A stretch of DNA of 64,000 bases, taken from NCBI GenBank assembly GCA_037043015.1, contig CM073330.1, positions 521,263 to 585,262 on the forward strand, written 5' to 3'. This document shows positions 33,684 to 47,000 of this stretch, one piece after another. A model generated the notes under the pieces. It saw only the letters and a list, made by a program, of their open reading frames with translations, was not told the DNA's origin and ran no database searches. This DNA comes from Bryum argenteum. Its lineage: Eukaryota; Streptophyta; Bryopsida; Bryales; Bryaceae. A program made the position numbers and the translations under genes. Positions within the stretch are counted from its first letter, which is position 1. Each line of letters opens with the position of its first letter.

Positions 33684-35797
33684 CCCCACTTGAGGGACAT
33701 CCCTTTATGACCAAATAGTAAAAAAAAATCAGTCATACAAAGAGAATCCTTGAATGGCCATTACTCTAGAGGCACTACCACAACCAACTTCTGTTTGGAG
33801 GAACTACGACATATTATATTCTAATATCATTGGTGTTATGACCTCCGTGCATATATTATAATATTAAGCTTTGTTCACACAATCGTCAAGGAGTTTCTTT
33901 GATTTCTAGACGTTTCTTTGCAATAGAAATCCTGCCCGGAATCTGGCAAGAAGCTTTGTAATGAATGAGACGGTGGGTTCCGCGCTGTCACAGCATTCAA
34001 GGTTCCAATTCCTGCTCCGCCTTTTCACTGCAATTGAGGCCTTTACGGAGTGGCATTCAATCACAAAGTACACCAGAATCATCATATTTAAAAAGAGTGG
34101 ATAAAAGTAATAATAATACCTGAAGCTGTGGTTTTGGAGCTGGAAATAAGAGTCATTGACTAGAATGTTCATTGTAATACAAGTTTTGGAATGAGTCTAA
34201 TAAGTTGACAATCTTGATCTACACAAATCCTTTCTCGTTTTTAACCATTAAAGATTCTTCAAACTCGTTTTAAGGTTCCCCGAGGAAGAGGTTCAGCCAA
34301 CTTTGACCGTCATAAATCTCATCAGTGGAGAAGAATCGATGATTCAAATTTGGCATGCAAAAAGTAGGTCAAGTTAACTCTTAAGATGTAAAACCATTAA
34401 TTGCCTTACAAATGTTTGGTTTGATTTGTGATATCTCAAATGTCCAAGCACACAAAGTGAGGTAAGGGCATAATATGGATACCCCCTTCAAAAATAATGT
34501 GATTTTTTTGAAAACTATTTTTTAAAAATAAAAAACGATATTGAAAAATTATTTTAACAATTGGTATTATAGGTGACATGACTATAGTTGTATATATCCC
34601 AGGGTTAAAAAGGAATTTCTCGCACATATATAATGAATTTAATGGTCACATAGGTCACACATAATGAGACGCGTCTTAGTGGTACCCATATCATGCCTTT
34701 GCCCATTGGGACAATGACACATTTGCTGATGACAAGAGATGGTAGAAAATGACAATAGAGGTAATCTTGATGTATGATTTACATTGGAAATTCTTAGGCT
34801 AAAGGAGCGAGATTAGGGTCAAAAGAAATATGTTATTTGTACAATTTTAGTATACGTTTTAGTATATATATTATTTAGTATATGTTATCTCTATATATAT
34901 TTGATTTGTAGAGAGGAGCAAACTCATTTTTCTAGGAATTGTGATTTTCTCAATCCCTAAAGATCTAAGAAAGTCGAAATGACTATTTCTGTTTTTGCTA
35001 GAAAAAATTCATCCAACTTTGACCATTATGATCTCACAAATGAAAAGAATTAACAGTTCAAATTTGGCATGTGAGTAAAATGTCAATTTTGAGATCTACA
35101 GTTGGAGATGGGAGTTAAGTAATTCGCATTGTTTCTCCTTTCGAGGTCACTCGGCATCAGGGGTCAAGTTTTTCTCTATCCGTCCGTAAGACCAAAACTG
35201 CAGAGTGCAGGCTGTGCACAAAACAAGTGTTGACGCCCAGAAGGACCCCACGCTTCATAAAAGTCCACACAGTCGCTTTACTTGTACAGTAACCACACAC
35301 GCTTAAGTCTCCTCAACACACTCCCACTACAAATACTCTTCCATTTTCACGCCCATCTCTTGCTACTAGTCCGGCAAGTGCCAACCGGCAGCTTGGCTGC
35401 TTGCACACAAACCTTGCTTACTTCCTCGTCTACCTTGCAACCGACCCAACATCCACAGTCCACTCACTAACTGGGACCTTTGCATCACCCACTTACTACT
35501 CCTCACGAACTTGTACTCGTAGTGTCTTAATCGGAATCCGCGCGGACTCACAGGAATCGACTCATGAACGAGGAGACGGTACAGAGGACGACAGTCACAG
35601 GGATCAAGTTGAGTAGCTTGATAGCATTGTAGCTAGCTTGTGATGGGATCAGGTGCCGCTCATGCTCCTCGAGGAGCTAGCCATCATTCTGCTCGCGGTG
35701 CCGGAGGAAACCTGTAGCAAGTATCACGTCGAGAATTTTCCTTTCCAGCAGCGGTGCCTTGACAGACAGGGTTTGGTACTGGGAGTGAGTAGGAGCG
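33684..35797 (+). other. Intergenic DNA and upstream region of the receptor kinase gene
   Basis: Mostly AT-rich, with a GC-richer patch at 33900-34060 that is open on both strands without a recognisable product. Bases 35160-35797 are pyrimidine-rich and probably hold the promoter and 5' UTR of the receptor kinase. No element could be assigned firmly. Confidence 0.45.
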
Positions 35798-38700
35798 ATG
35801 GAAGTTGGGCGTTTATGGCTGAGTGTGGCGCTTGTAGTGGTGTGCTGGAACTCGGTCTGGGCGCAGACCGACCCCGGCGATGGTAAGCTTCGACTCAAGG
35901 GGTTTCGATCAGACTGGTTTTTGATCTCCGATTAGCCTTGAAACACAGTTTCTGGTATGACAAACGCGGTGTGGAGCAGTTTAGGATGAGTACCGTGCAG
36001 TGGTGGCTATGCAAAACTTCGAAGAATGCACCATTTCCGTCTGTTTGGGCTGGTTTTCGGTCTCGAGTAGCCGTGAAACACAGTTTTTAGTTTAGTAAGT
36101 GCGGTGTGGAGCAGTTTCTGCGGAGTACGATGAGGTTTCGTGCAGTGGTGGCTATGCAGAAAATCAGAATGCCCCATTCCCTCGTACACTGGTTTTCGAT
36201 CTCCGACTAGTCGTAAATCCAGTTTCTGGTGTGGAGCTTTTTTTGAGTTTCGTCCCGAGGTGGCTGTGCGAAAATCAGAGAATCAGCGGCATCTTCCTTA
36301 GAACTGTCTGTAGTGGTTCTCGATTTCGAACTAGCCCTGGAACATAGGTTTTGGTTTAAAAATGGTCAAGAGCAGTTTTGGAGTGTAGTAGGACGAGTGT
36401 TGTGTTCTGGTTTCGTACAGTGGTGGCTATGCAGAAAAATCAAATAATCAGCAACATCGTCCTTAGACTGTCTGGACTTGTTTTTGATCTCGAATCAGCC
36501 CTGGAGCGCAGTTTCTGGTTACACACACGGTTTTGAAGTTCAGTAGGATCCTGAGTGTAGTGTTGTGGTGGTTTTGTGTTCCAGTGGCGGCTATGCAAGT
36601 GTTGCAGCAACAATGGGGGAACATAATAGGCTGGACGGGAGGAGACCCTTGTGTAAATTGGATTGGCGTCACCTGCAACGGCACCCGAGTCATAGGCTTG
36701 TACGTAACTTGCAACTCCCACTTTTCTACACTATTTTCAACACTTCCCGCCAATGGCCATGTCCTCCAAACCACCCTCTCCCTCAATGCAGAAAACCATT
36801 CTTACCCACACGTTTTAAAATTAGCACGCACATTCCTCTTCACTGAGTTCGATAAAAAAGCTAGGAACGTGCATACATGATCAATAGAAATGAGCACTTT
36901 AGATTCATTTTTTTTTTTTTTTTCTTGTTTTGTGGTGCAGGTCTTTGATTAGCAAGGGACTGACGGGAACCATCCCAAAAGAAATTGGAGGTCTTTCTGC
37001 TCTTACTTCTCTGTAAGCAACAACACACACCATCATTTTGAGCTTGTGTTTCGAAATCCATTACTTTCTTTTTGAGTTTTCTTCCAAATATTGAAAGGAC
37101 TGTGATTGCTTCAGTGCATTATAATTTGATTCTTAGGGTTTTGAGTACTGGTGTGCTTTTGCAGAGATCTTTCTTTCAACCGTAATTTGAGAGGCTCGAT
37201 TCCCAGTGAACTCGGTTCCTTGGCATCTTTGACTCTTCTGTAAGTACAAGCTTATATCTTACTGGCTTTATTCTTTTACAAAGTCTACTTTCATTCATCA
37301 ATTGAATGACCTTTCCTTGAACATGCTTCACTTCGGGGATGAACTCTCGCTTTCACTAGCTTCTTATAAAGTTTATTGTCTTTCTAACTCATGAGGATAT
37401 GTCCTCCTCTATTTCTGTATTTTGAATGTGTAATTTTCGACTTCTACAGGAGTTTGCAGAAATGCAGTCTCTCAGGGTCGATTCCTGCCCAACTTGGAAA
37501 ACTAGCCAATTTGATCTTTTTGTAAGCTCTAAACTATTTTCATTTTCTTTACTCGGTTATTTGATTGTCAAATATCGGAATGTATGCTCAGAGAATTTTT
37601 GTTGTATACTGTTGTAATACCATACTCAAGCTTTACGTGACATTGTTTCAAGCTTTGAATGATATTCTTCTGGTGAAATTTGCAGGGCTTTGAACAACAA
37701 TAGGCTGAGTGGACCAATTCCCTCTGCTCTTGGACAACTTTCGAAATTGACGTGGTTCGATGTGGCTTACAACAAATTAAGTGGACCGTTACCTGTGTCA
37801 ACAACCAGTACCGATGGTTACGGTATTGATTCTTGGACAGACATTCAACACTAGTAAGCACATTTTATCATTACTGTACTGTTCTACAATGTTCAATGTC
37901 TGTCATGTTATAGTATTTTGATCGTCTCTATAACCTTCTTGTGGTAATGATAGGCAACACATTGAGTGCTCATTTTGGTGGTTTTTGTAGCCATATGAAC
38001 GACAATGAATTTAGCGGCGAAATTCCACCAGAAATCGGGAATGCCAAGAAATGCTTGCATGTGTAAGTGTTTCATGTGACTGACATTCTTTATTCATTTC
38101 CCATGTATATGACAATTATTCAAATATGAACAAACAAAGCAGTTGATTTTAGATTCCAGAAATGCTGATTCTTATCACATATTAATCCCATGATTTTAAG
38201 TTCTTGAAAGTTTATTGGCATTTGTGTTTTTAACCTGATATATAGTAATATGTTTATATAGATTTAGGCTGATGTGGACTTTGTGCTTGTGCAGGCTGTT
38301 GGAAAATAATCAGCTCACTGGACCCATTCCTGCATCTATTGGAAATATGAGCAGTCTGCAGATCCTGTAAGTGGAATAAATGCCACACTAAACTAATTCT
38401 GGGTTATTTTAGCAAAGTGTCAAATTCTTAGATGAGTAAAGAACCAAAAAGTGAAGTAATGTGCAATTATGATTTACATATAGTTTTATTTATAGTAATT
38501 GATTCTATAAGTAACAAGTAGAGTTTTCTTGATCATGTTCACAAAATTAGGGCATTTGAGTAATATAGATGGTTGTTTGTTTGGCTGACTCTCGTGTTTG
38601 TGTGTACAGTTCTTTGCAGTTCAACCAGTTGACTGGTCCAATCCCCGCTTCTCTTAATTCGATTGTCAAAAACCCTAGTAGCGTTGGCTTGCATCAAATG

Positions 38701-41700
38701 TACGTTTAATTTTCTTGTTTGATCAATTTGGTCATTTCATTCCTCAAGTTGTTTATCTACAGTCATTTATGTGTTGGCAAGATACATTAACAAATAAATT
38801 TGATTGTAGTTTGATTTCGATGTAATATCATTCCCATCCATCTCATTTTGTGCTTTGTGGTTGTTAGTCGTATGAACAACAACCAACTTACAGGGACTAT
38901 TCCAAGTTTTGTTGCTCTTGATCAACTAGAATATGTGTAAGTAAACTCATCCTTGCCTTGCAACAATTGATGCTACTTTTTAAAAATATAGCATGACCAT
39001 TTCATATGATCTTGGAGATATTTAGTATTGACATTTATATATATTTGTGTTTTTGGCAGTGATTTCAGCCACAACCAGTTTGAATCGCAACCATTTCCTT
39101 CTTGGTTGAATGTATCTACGGCTCTTGAATCAATGTAAGAACTTGTTGACATCTTACAAATACGGTTATCACTAGCACTTGATAAGAGAGTTTCTAAGAA
39201 CATATGATTTTCATGCTTAAAATTAGACAACGAGGGGATAAAGAATGTGTTAGTACATATGAGACCTTTTTTGTACAATGTTAAACTATGATAAATCATT
39301 TACTAATCATTTACTATGGCTACAACAGAATCTTGGATAACAGTTCCATAGCTGGGCCATTGCCAGCTGATCTTTTGAGCTACCCGAACCTCGAGGGCGT
39401 GTAAGTGTTCCTCATCACCTTCCTCTTTGTAATTCTTAAATGTTCAAACAAATGAAAAGAACTCTTGAATCTGTTCAAGTTATAAGATACGACTTTTCTG
39501 TTTGCCAGTTTTGCATGAATCCATTTCAATGAAGGAATCATCAGAAGTTGGTTAATCATGATTCTAAGGGCCTGCGATGTCTTCTAACGACCTATCTTTC
39601 TGAAATGCTTTGCAGGTACCTTCGCGACAATCAAATAACTGGGTCGTTGACTGTCCCAGTGAACTTGGGTTCCAACTTACGCTATGTGTACCTGCAGAAC
39701 AACAAAATCATGAGCATCGTTCAATCTGATACCATTGCAAACTTACCAGAGATTCAGTGAGTCCTCCTTTCTCATTCTATTCTCTTATGTGAGCCAACCG
39801 TGAAGTAGAAATTTTGTCACTTTCTGGGGTGTTAGAAATCAGGATATAGAGAGGTTGATAAGGATGTTATAGAGAAGCAATGTGTGCTCCTTTTTTGGCT
39901 TCGGAGGTACTGCAAGTTCTAAAATATGTCACCAAAAGATGATAAAAATGATAGTTTTGATGTGCAAGTGGGAAATGTTACGCTTTTTAACGGAATTGCC
40001 CATTGTGTGTATGTTATTGTGGAGTGCAGGTTAGCAGGCAATCCGACGTGCACAGGAGGAGGCTTAACAACAGCAAGCCCATCTCTCTGCAACACAACCA
40101 TAGCAGTCCCCGCGCAAAAGTGGAACTCACCGCTCATACTCAACTCGTGCCAGAACTCGTGCGATGGCAAGAACAGGAAGACACAGAACCCGTATTCCTG
40201 CGCTTGCAGTTACCCCCTCATCGTCACCCTGGAGATTCGAGCTCCCACATTCACCAACATCAACAACGATACGCTCTGGGATCAACTGGCGGTCCAAACC
40301 AACGCCTCCCTGGGGAAGATTCCGGTTGTGGGGGACAAATATCAACTTTGGGTCCGTGATGCTGGGTATAATGGTACTGAGAAAGTGAATGTGCGCTTGT
40401 TCTTCTTTCCGCTTGTCGGTGAGGTTGTGGATCCGAAGATCCAGAGTGCAATTACCGCCGCTTTCTCTAACCAGAAAGTTAGTTATCAAAGTCCGTTTAA
40501 ACCGGAAATCGTCTCCGAAATCATAACGTCGGAAGGTATGCAACGTCCTCGCACCAGACTTATCTCTTTTTGAAATTTTCGAAGTAACTTAAGATCATTG
40601 GAATTTTCATGATGGGATCTCACGCCTTTGTGGTGTTCTGGTTACCAAGAGAGAAACCTAAAGTTTTGGTTGGTTGGTTTGTTAGTAGTAGTGATTTCAT
40701 GAGTAGCTTTTTGTCAAAGCTCTAATTCACAGAATCGTGACGATGATTACAGCGACCGCTGGTGGTGTATCAAGTAAGTTGTCGAAGGGAGCGATCATTG
40801 GCATAGGTGTGGGAGCTGCATTGGGAGTGATGCTCATTGCTCTTCTAGCCTTCTTGGCTATCAAGCAGAAACGTAAAGTTGAAGCGGAACGCAAGAAGAA
40901 TCCATTCGGCAAGTTTCTATTCTCATTACTCGCAGACAATCAGTTCTTATAACTTTTATTGAAGGATAGTTACTTTGCTTCATAAATCATGATCAAACAT
41001 CGACTGACCGTTGGTATTCATATGCATGCAGCGGCATGGGCAAAGGCTGAAGATGGCACGGCACCCCAGCTCAAAGGAGCTCATTGGTTCTCTTTCGACG
41101 ACATCAAGAGGATGACCAACAACTTCAGCGCCGAGAATGAGCTCGGAGCCGGTGGTTATGGCAAGGTGTACAAGGGCATCCAAGCAGGTACAGGTAGCAC
41201 AGTTGCAGTGAAACGGGCTCAAGAAGGATCCAAACAAGGTGCCCAGGAGTTTAAGAATGAGATTGAGCTTCTATCGAGAGTACACCACAACAACTTGGTG
41301 GGACTCGTTGGATTCTGCTTTGAGAAGTCCGAGCAAATGCTCGTGTACGAGTACATGCCCAATGGAACATTGACAGACTGGCTCCGTGGTAAGCATCACC
41401 CAAGAGTATGTCGCATGTCAAAAAATGGAAAATAGTGCAAGTGTAAAATAGTGTAACATTGTGTGTTTGCCAATGTTTGTTGATTTTGATTGTTGTGGGA
41501 AATGGCAGGGCACAGGGCAGACAATCCTTTGGACTGGGACAGGAGGCTGCTCATAGCCTTGGGAGCAGCACGAGGCTTAGCCTACTTGCACCACAACGCC
41601 GACCCCAAAATCATTCACCGTGATGTCAAATCCTGCAACATTCTGCTCGACAAGGAGTTGAATGCCAAAGTGGCCGACTTCGGTTTGTCCATGCTCGTCC

Positions 41701-42726
41701 CCGACGCCAAAGATGGAGAACTCAAGAAAACCATCAAGGGAACCATGGTATATCTCTTTCCAATTCCACACTCTCTATTATCATATTGCATCCATTTCCT
41801 CTTTCTTCACCCATGGAACGCTGTTTGTAGTTTTTTTTTCAGGATTCTGGAATGTGATGTTAATGTTGCACCATGTTGTGTGCAGGGTTACTTGGATCCG
41901 GAGTACTACATGACGAGTGTCCTCTCAACGAAGAGTGATGTCTACAGCTTTGGTGTTGTCTTGCTGGAGTTGCTTACTGGCAGGCCTCCAGTGAGCCGCA
42001 CCGGCCACATTGTGAAGGACGTCCGGAACAGGTATGTCATGCTCTCATATTCTTCCTCATATCATTTTAAAATACAAGTTGATCATAGTTGTCACTCATG
42101 GTGGTAGGAGGGGTGTCGTTACAAAGGTTCCAAGGATGACATTATAGAGAGGTTGCAGGGGTGTCATTCCAAAGGTTGCAAGCTTGAGACTACAGAGGTT
42201 TGAGGGATGATTTGACAGAGATTGGATGTATTTAGGGGATATGGGTTACATTCTACGAAACAGTGTAAGATCATACAGTTTGCAGTGAGGGGCCTGATCA
42301 GAAACGGGTGTAGGAGGGAGGGTATTGAGCAAGTGGAGTGGCATGTGCAGGTACGACGCGGTCGGGATGGCAGGCGTGAAAGAACTGATAGACCCAGTAC
42401 TGCGAGGCACGCAAGAGGACGAGCTTGAGACCTTCGTCCAAATCGCCTTAGTGTGCGTGGAGGACAGCAGCTTAGAGCGGCCCACCATGCACGACGTGGT
42501 GAAGCAGCTGGAGGTTCTCGTCGGCCCCAAGGCGCAGGTCATGCCGGGCCACCAGTCCATCGAGTCGCGCATGTCCAACCGGGAGCGGCGTATGCCCCTG
42601 CATATCCCCAGCTTGGTCTCGGACGACTTCGAGCCTGCCTCTGGCCAGTTCACGCAGACCTCGTCGGGGTCTCACTCTTTCAAGTATAGCGGCGGCTTCG
42701 CTCCTTTACCGGTCCAACCCAAATAG
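35798..42726 (+). CDS. LRR receptor-like protein kinase, subfamily VIII-1 (HPCA1-like)
   Basis: Nineteen exons join in frame to 985 residues (HPCA1 about 950). A signal peptide (MEVGRLWLSVALVVVCWNSV) precedes an N-cap with WTGGDPCVNWIGVTC, then about ten LRRs, most on separate 69-75 bp exons cut at the same codon phase. A juxtamembrane ectodomain has Cys pairs C433/C437 and C450/C452 in the place of the H2O2-sensing cysteines of Arabidopsis HPCA1. A transmembrane helix (about 575-597) leads to an RD kinase: glycine loop GAGGYGKVYKG, K674, HRD Asp771, DFG Asp789, GYLDPEYY. The protein should sit in the plasma membrane and signal from apoplastic cues; peroxide sensing is an inference. Last exon 42351-42726. 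The intron after 40908 begins GC (CG|GCAAGT). Intron 1 consists of decoy repeats. Confidence 0.94.
35890..36600 (+). repeat. Tandem repeats forming intron 1 of the receptor kinase gene
   Basis: The words TGGT(T/C)TTCGATCTC, GAAACACAGTTT(C/T)TGGT and CAGTGGTGGCTATGCA recur in order. Copies of the last lie at 36001, 36146, about 36258 (degenerate), 36421 and, as the real exon 2 start, 36585. The period is roughly 110-165 bp. Each unit therefore ends with a copy of the 3' splice site and the first codons of exon 2. Confidence 0.85.
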
Positions 42727-43976
42727 AAATAGAATCCTTAGCACACTCTTACTGTTTTTTCCAATGAAGAATGTTGCTAGTTGTTTAATTAGATGAGGGA
42801 AGAATGTGAGCCTTCTGTTCTCAAACACAAGCAATGTCACCGACTTTTCCTTGTGTTCCTAGTCTGTTCATGAATAGAGCTTGCTTGCGCCTGAGAAGAG
42901 ATGGCTTTTCCTTGTTGTGTCATGTAGATGAATAGAGCTCTGGTGTGAGTTTTCTTTGGGCTTTTCAGCCCAGACAACGAAATTGAGATTTCGAAGTGGC
43001 TGCTTGTACAAGTGTGTCTTTAGTCTTGTATCAGCTTTGACTTGTGTATGAAGAAAGATGACATTCTGAATTATGTGATATCCTTTTCATGTCTCACCTT
43101 CCATTGTCTCTCCATATGGAGTCTTTTGCTTTGGAGCCTTACAGCTTTGCTTGCGTTTGAGAAGAGAAGGGCCATGCTTGACTTTTTCTCCAGTTTTGGT
43201 GTGAGTTCTCTTTCGAGGAATGAAAACTAGCTTCGAGACTGTTTTTTGGAATTTTGTTAGCCATTCCAGGAGAAGGCTAATGTTTCTGCAACTTCAACTC
43301 TCAAATGACCAAGCATGCCCCTCACGCATGGTTCTTCATTCATCTCACCCTTTTCAACATTCTTTTTGTCATTTGCATGATGCATTCATAAAGTAAAAAT
43401 TTACAAATCAAATCACAGTTTAATAAATTGAGTGTCACTAGGTGATTTTACGAATGTATGCACATTTTCACCTCATAAACGAATGTATGCACATTTTCTG
43501 TTCAAAACAAGCACAACTACTAACAAGGTGAAGATTTTACAAGCATGATATTATAGAAAAACATACTTTACAAATGAAGAGAATGATTGCAGCGAATGAA
43601 CCAACTATCGACATGGTCTCAATGATGCAAGAACTTCAAATAATACCAACTCCGAGTTATCTTGAGATAGCAATGGAAGCTCTCCAGCTCATTTTAATCT
43701 TGGAAAGTGCAGCACTCACTAATCAGTGGAGATGACTGCAAGTGATCAGAGGAGGTTCCAAGCAGATACACACCAATATACAGTAATTTGACGGATTTAC
43801 AGGCATAACATTATAGGAAGCCAAATAATTTACAAATGAAGAAAATGATTTCAGCAATGAACCAATTATCGACATGATCCTAATGATGCATGAACTGACA
43901 AGAATGCCAACTCTAAGTCACCTTGAGAAAGCAATGGAAGGTGTCCAGCTCCAATTTAGTCTTGGAAAGTGCAGCA
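42727..43976. other. Convergent 3' region between the receptor kinase and Rab3GAP genes
   Basis: This holds both 3' UTRs. Near 42860-43230 there are diverged repeats of GAATAGAGCT and TTTGGTGTGAGTT(C/T)TCTTT. The segment from 43530 is part of a tandem duplication reaching into the Rab3GAP stop codon region. Confidence 0.55.
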
Positions 43977-44010
43977 CTAATCAGTGGAGATGACTGCGAG
44001 AGCGACCTGA
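43530..44010 (-). repeat. Tandem duplication of the Rab3GAP gene 3' end
   Basis: About 43530-43760 and about 43790-44010 align over nearly their whole length (shared words: TTTACAAATGAAGA, TATCGACATG, GTCTTGGAAAGTGCAGCACT/CTTGGAAAGTGCAGCACT, AATCAGTGGAGATGACTGC). The copy nearer the gene contains the real stop codon (43977-43979). The distal copy is a diverged duplicate of the last codons and 3' UTR. Confidence 0.82.
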
Positions 44011-47000
44011 AGATCGTTTGAGGTGCCAAGCAGATACATTCTGTGCGTGTACGAGTTTTGAGTGCTCACACGTTGTCGTCGACTTCCGTCTCGGTAATGA
44101 TCCATCAAGTCGTAGCAGGAGCTGAATATGATCTCTCGCCTCACAGGCTCATGCCCGTTCAAAAAGTTGCCCATTCTCAAGCTCCTCCTCCACGATTGTG
44201 TTGGTCCCAGTCCTGGAAATAGCCCTGCTACCACCTCCCTCTCTGTGGCTCCACCCTCCTGCACAAAACAAGGGCACAAAGGCACAATCAAAGTTATATA
44301 TTTCGTTGTTTTGTACAATGGACATGAACTATCTATTTGTATCTGATTGGAGTTAAGTAGACGCTAAGCCATGAAAAGGATGAATCCAGTCATTGAATAG
44401 AGAGAATGATTACCTTCCAGCGCCGAGGAGTGACACCCTGAACCTCCAATCGCGGAGCTGCGCCGGCTTTCCGACCGATGTAAGCGTCGAGAAACTCTGC
44501 TAGCAAGGTTGGTGCACCCTTCAACTTCTGCCCCAACGATACAGCAAGAAGAATATCTTCTTCCACTCTCTCGAACGTTGAGCAAAGATGTAGAAGATCT
44601 ATGTGTACGTCGGGATGCTGTCCTCCCTCGTTCTCTGCGCGAAGTAGTGATGCATCCATTTGCATTGAGATTTCTCACTACACATCTCGCTACTACATAC
44701 TCACAAAAGAACAGGGATAACATGTTGCTAATCTGGAAATGGCCTACAAATCACTTGATATAATGTGTAGTAGTTTACTTGGCATGTATAGAGATGGAAG
44801 TAGCGAAGCTGTGCTGTCATATACTTCTTCAAGTTGCGCTGCTAGAAATGGTGTCACCATGTACTCAGATACGGACTTCTTCAACCCATCAGCCACCAGT
44901 AGAAAGGATGCCGCCAACATCTGAGCAACTAGTTCTTGTGGTCTAATCGTATCCAAGTAGTGCAATACCTGAAACATACACGTGGCCAAGAACTCCATGA
45001 TGCACCATAAAAGAAAGGGAGATTCAACATGTAAAAAAAAAGGTGTTCCTCGTTCTATGTACCTTCTCCGCTTCACGTATGTGGTCAAAAGGAGGTTGTT
45101 TCGATCCGATCGCTTTACTGTCCCACATTCGCCTCCACCACATGCCAGGCTCCGAAGAAAGGTCAGCCATCTCCACCCTTCCAGAAGTCCCCGCTGTGTT
45201 CTCAAATTGATCTACCCGCTGCTCAGTAGATTGCGGCGGCGTTACCTCTTCCAGACTGGCTTCTGGATTTGCAGCCTTGATATCTGATGGGCACATTGCA
45301 AAGCTCAGTGAAGGCAAACCGAACTGTCACAAGAAGTGATAGGAAGAATACTCACCTGACTCAACAGGTTCACGTTCAGGTTCATTGTTGACACTTTCTT
45401 CCTGCATTACATAATACAGATGTTAAAGAATATCTAACCGAAATCTGGAACTGACATACTGACATAGTAAGAAAGAGAGATAGATACAGATTAAGCATAA
45501 CAGATCATGAGTGAATAATTTGGAAGCTACATATAAGCATGAAGCCAAGTATATACACATAGTTTAGCTCAAAAAAGACCTTGATGCTTGGTTCTTGCAG
45601 CTTGCGAGGCGTGCTTGAACGATTCTTAATCCTAATACTGTTCCCAGAGCTTTTTCGACCAACGTCCTGAGGAGAAAATACGGAATCCATTTCAAGCTGC
45701 TCATCCGTTGTGTCTTGCCAATTCTCTTCTGAACTGCAACCCCACTCCCCGAAATTCATCACATATACTACAGCCAAAATGCTTGCCATTCAATAATAAG
45801 AGACCATATTCTGTAAGCAAATTGACTACAGGCTTCCACAATGAATCTATATCTTAAGTTTCTGAAGTAGCGGTTCCTGACTAATGGTACTCACCTAGCG
45901 TCATCTGGAGAATGATCCTCCTCCGCTTCCGGCTCTATGTGCAGATTCTTTACTTCTTCAACGACCTCATCAACCTTCACTGAATGACTCTGGTCTTTTT
46001 GCGGCTCTGTCGTAGATGCTGCATTTTCTACAGCTGTTTTCCCGGTGTTTTGCTTAATGCATAACTGAAGCTGGCAAACACAGGTGGAAGTTCCTCACTT
46101 TAATCAACTTGCTATCAAATGGGGTTGAAAGCATTCCCATAGGAAGCTTAATTGAAACCAAGCAGATAATCGAAAAAAGGAGGTACCAGCTGCAGTTTCT
46201 GATGGATCAGGCAAGTGGCCGGGTCCGGTGGGGCATCAACTGCCATACGCGGTAATCGATCTCCTTCTTCCCAGAATTGCCGAACCTCTCGAACAAATTC
46301 AATCCATAGAATGGAGATTGCTGCACTCTTGCACTTCAAGTTTAAGAATTCCGGAACTTGGTAATAATAAAGTCTCACTTGGTGAAGAGTATTTACTACG
46401 GCTAATCATCCGGTATAATGTAGCATACTTACGTCTCTTTCCATAGAACCCTCAGTACAATCCTTCATATAATCCTCACTACAACCGACAATGCAATCTT
46501 CATCCATTGAAAAATTGAGAGCTTACTTGACAAGCTTTAAATGCCAATGACACCAGATAGCACACACCGTTCCGACAATATCGAAAGGCAACTTGAAGGA
46601 AAGAAATATTGAAACAAGTGAACGTACCTCGGATATTGCACCCACCAAATTGGAGTGCATGAAGGCAAAATCGAGAGAAGAGCGAATCAGGAGGTGAACC
46701 CTTCACCCCATGTGCGTAATCTTGAGTCATCTCTCCACACTCGGTCGTCCTTTGGTCTAAGAGAAGAATTAAAATGGACATAAGCCACACATCATGCCTC
46801 CGCCCAACAGAAAGATACAGATAGAATATAGATACACAGGTTCACCAGCATATGACAATCTCAGGACTAACGCTTTTACGAGGCATACGCATGCATGTCA
46901 ATACAAAACGTGATGAGAACAATTACCTTCTTGAAAAATGTCTTTGAGAACCCGATCGACTTCCACAGGATCAGGAAGGTCTAATGATTGTGTAATATGT

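Noticed and set aside
40003..40543. Alternative-frame ORFs of up to 138 residues on both strands in the receptor-kinase ectodomain exon
   Set aside because: The frame used by the gene matches the family and joins neighbouring exons exactly; the others do not.
46442..46515. Possible extra exon in the Rab3GAP gene (a frame encoding a Cys/Asp-rich stretch before GTAAGT)
   Set aside because: The flanking exons join directly in phase and match the family without it, and its acceptor is weak. It could be a rare alternative exon.
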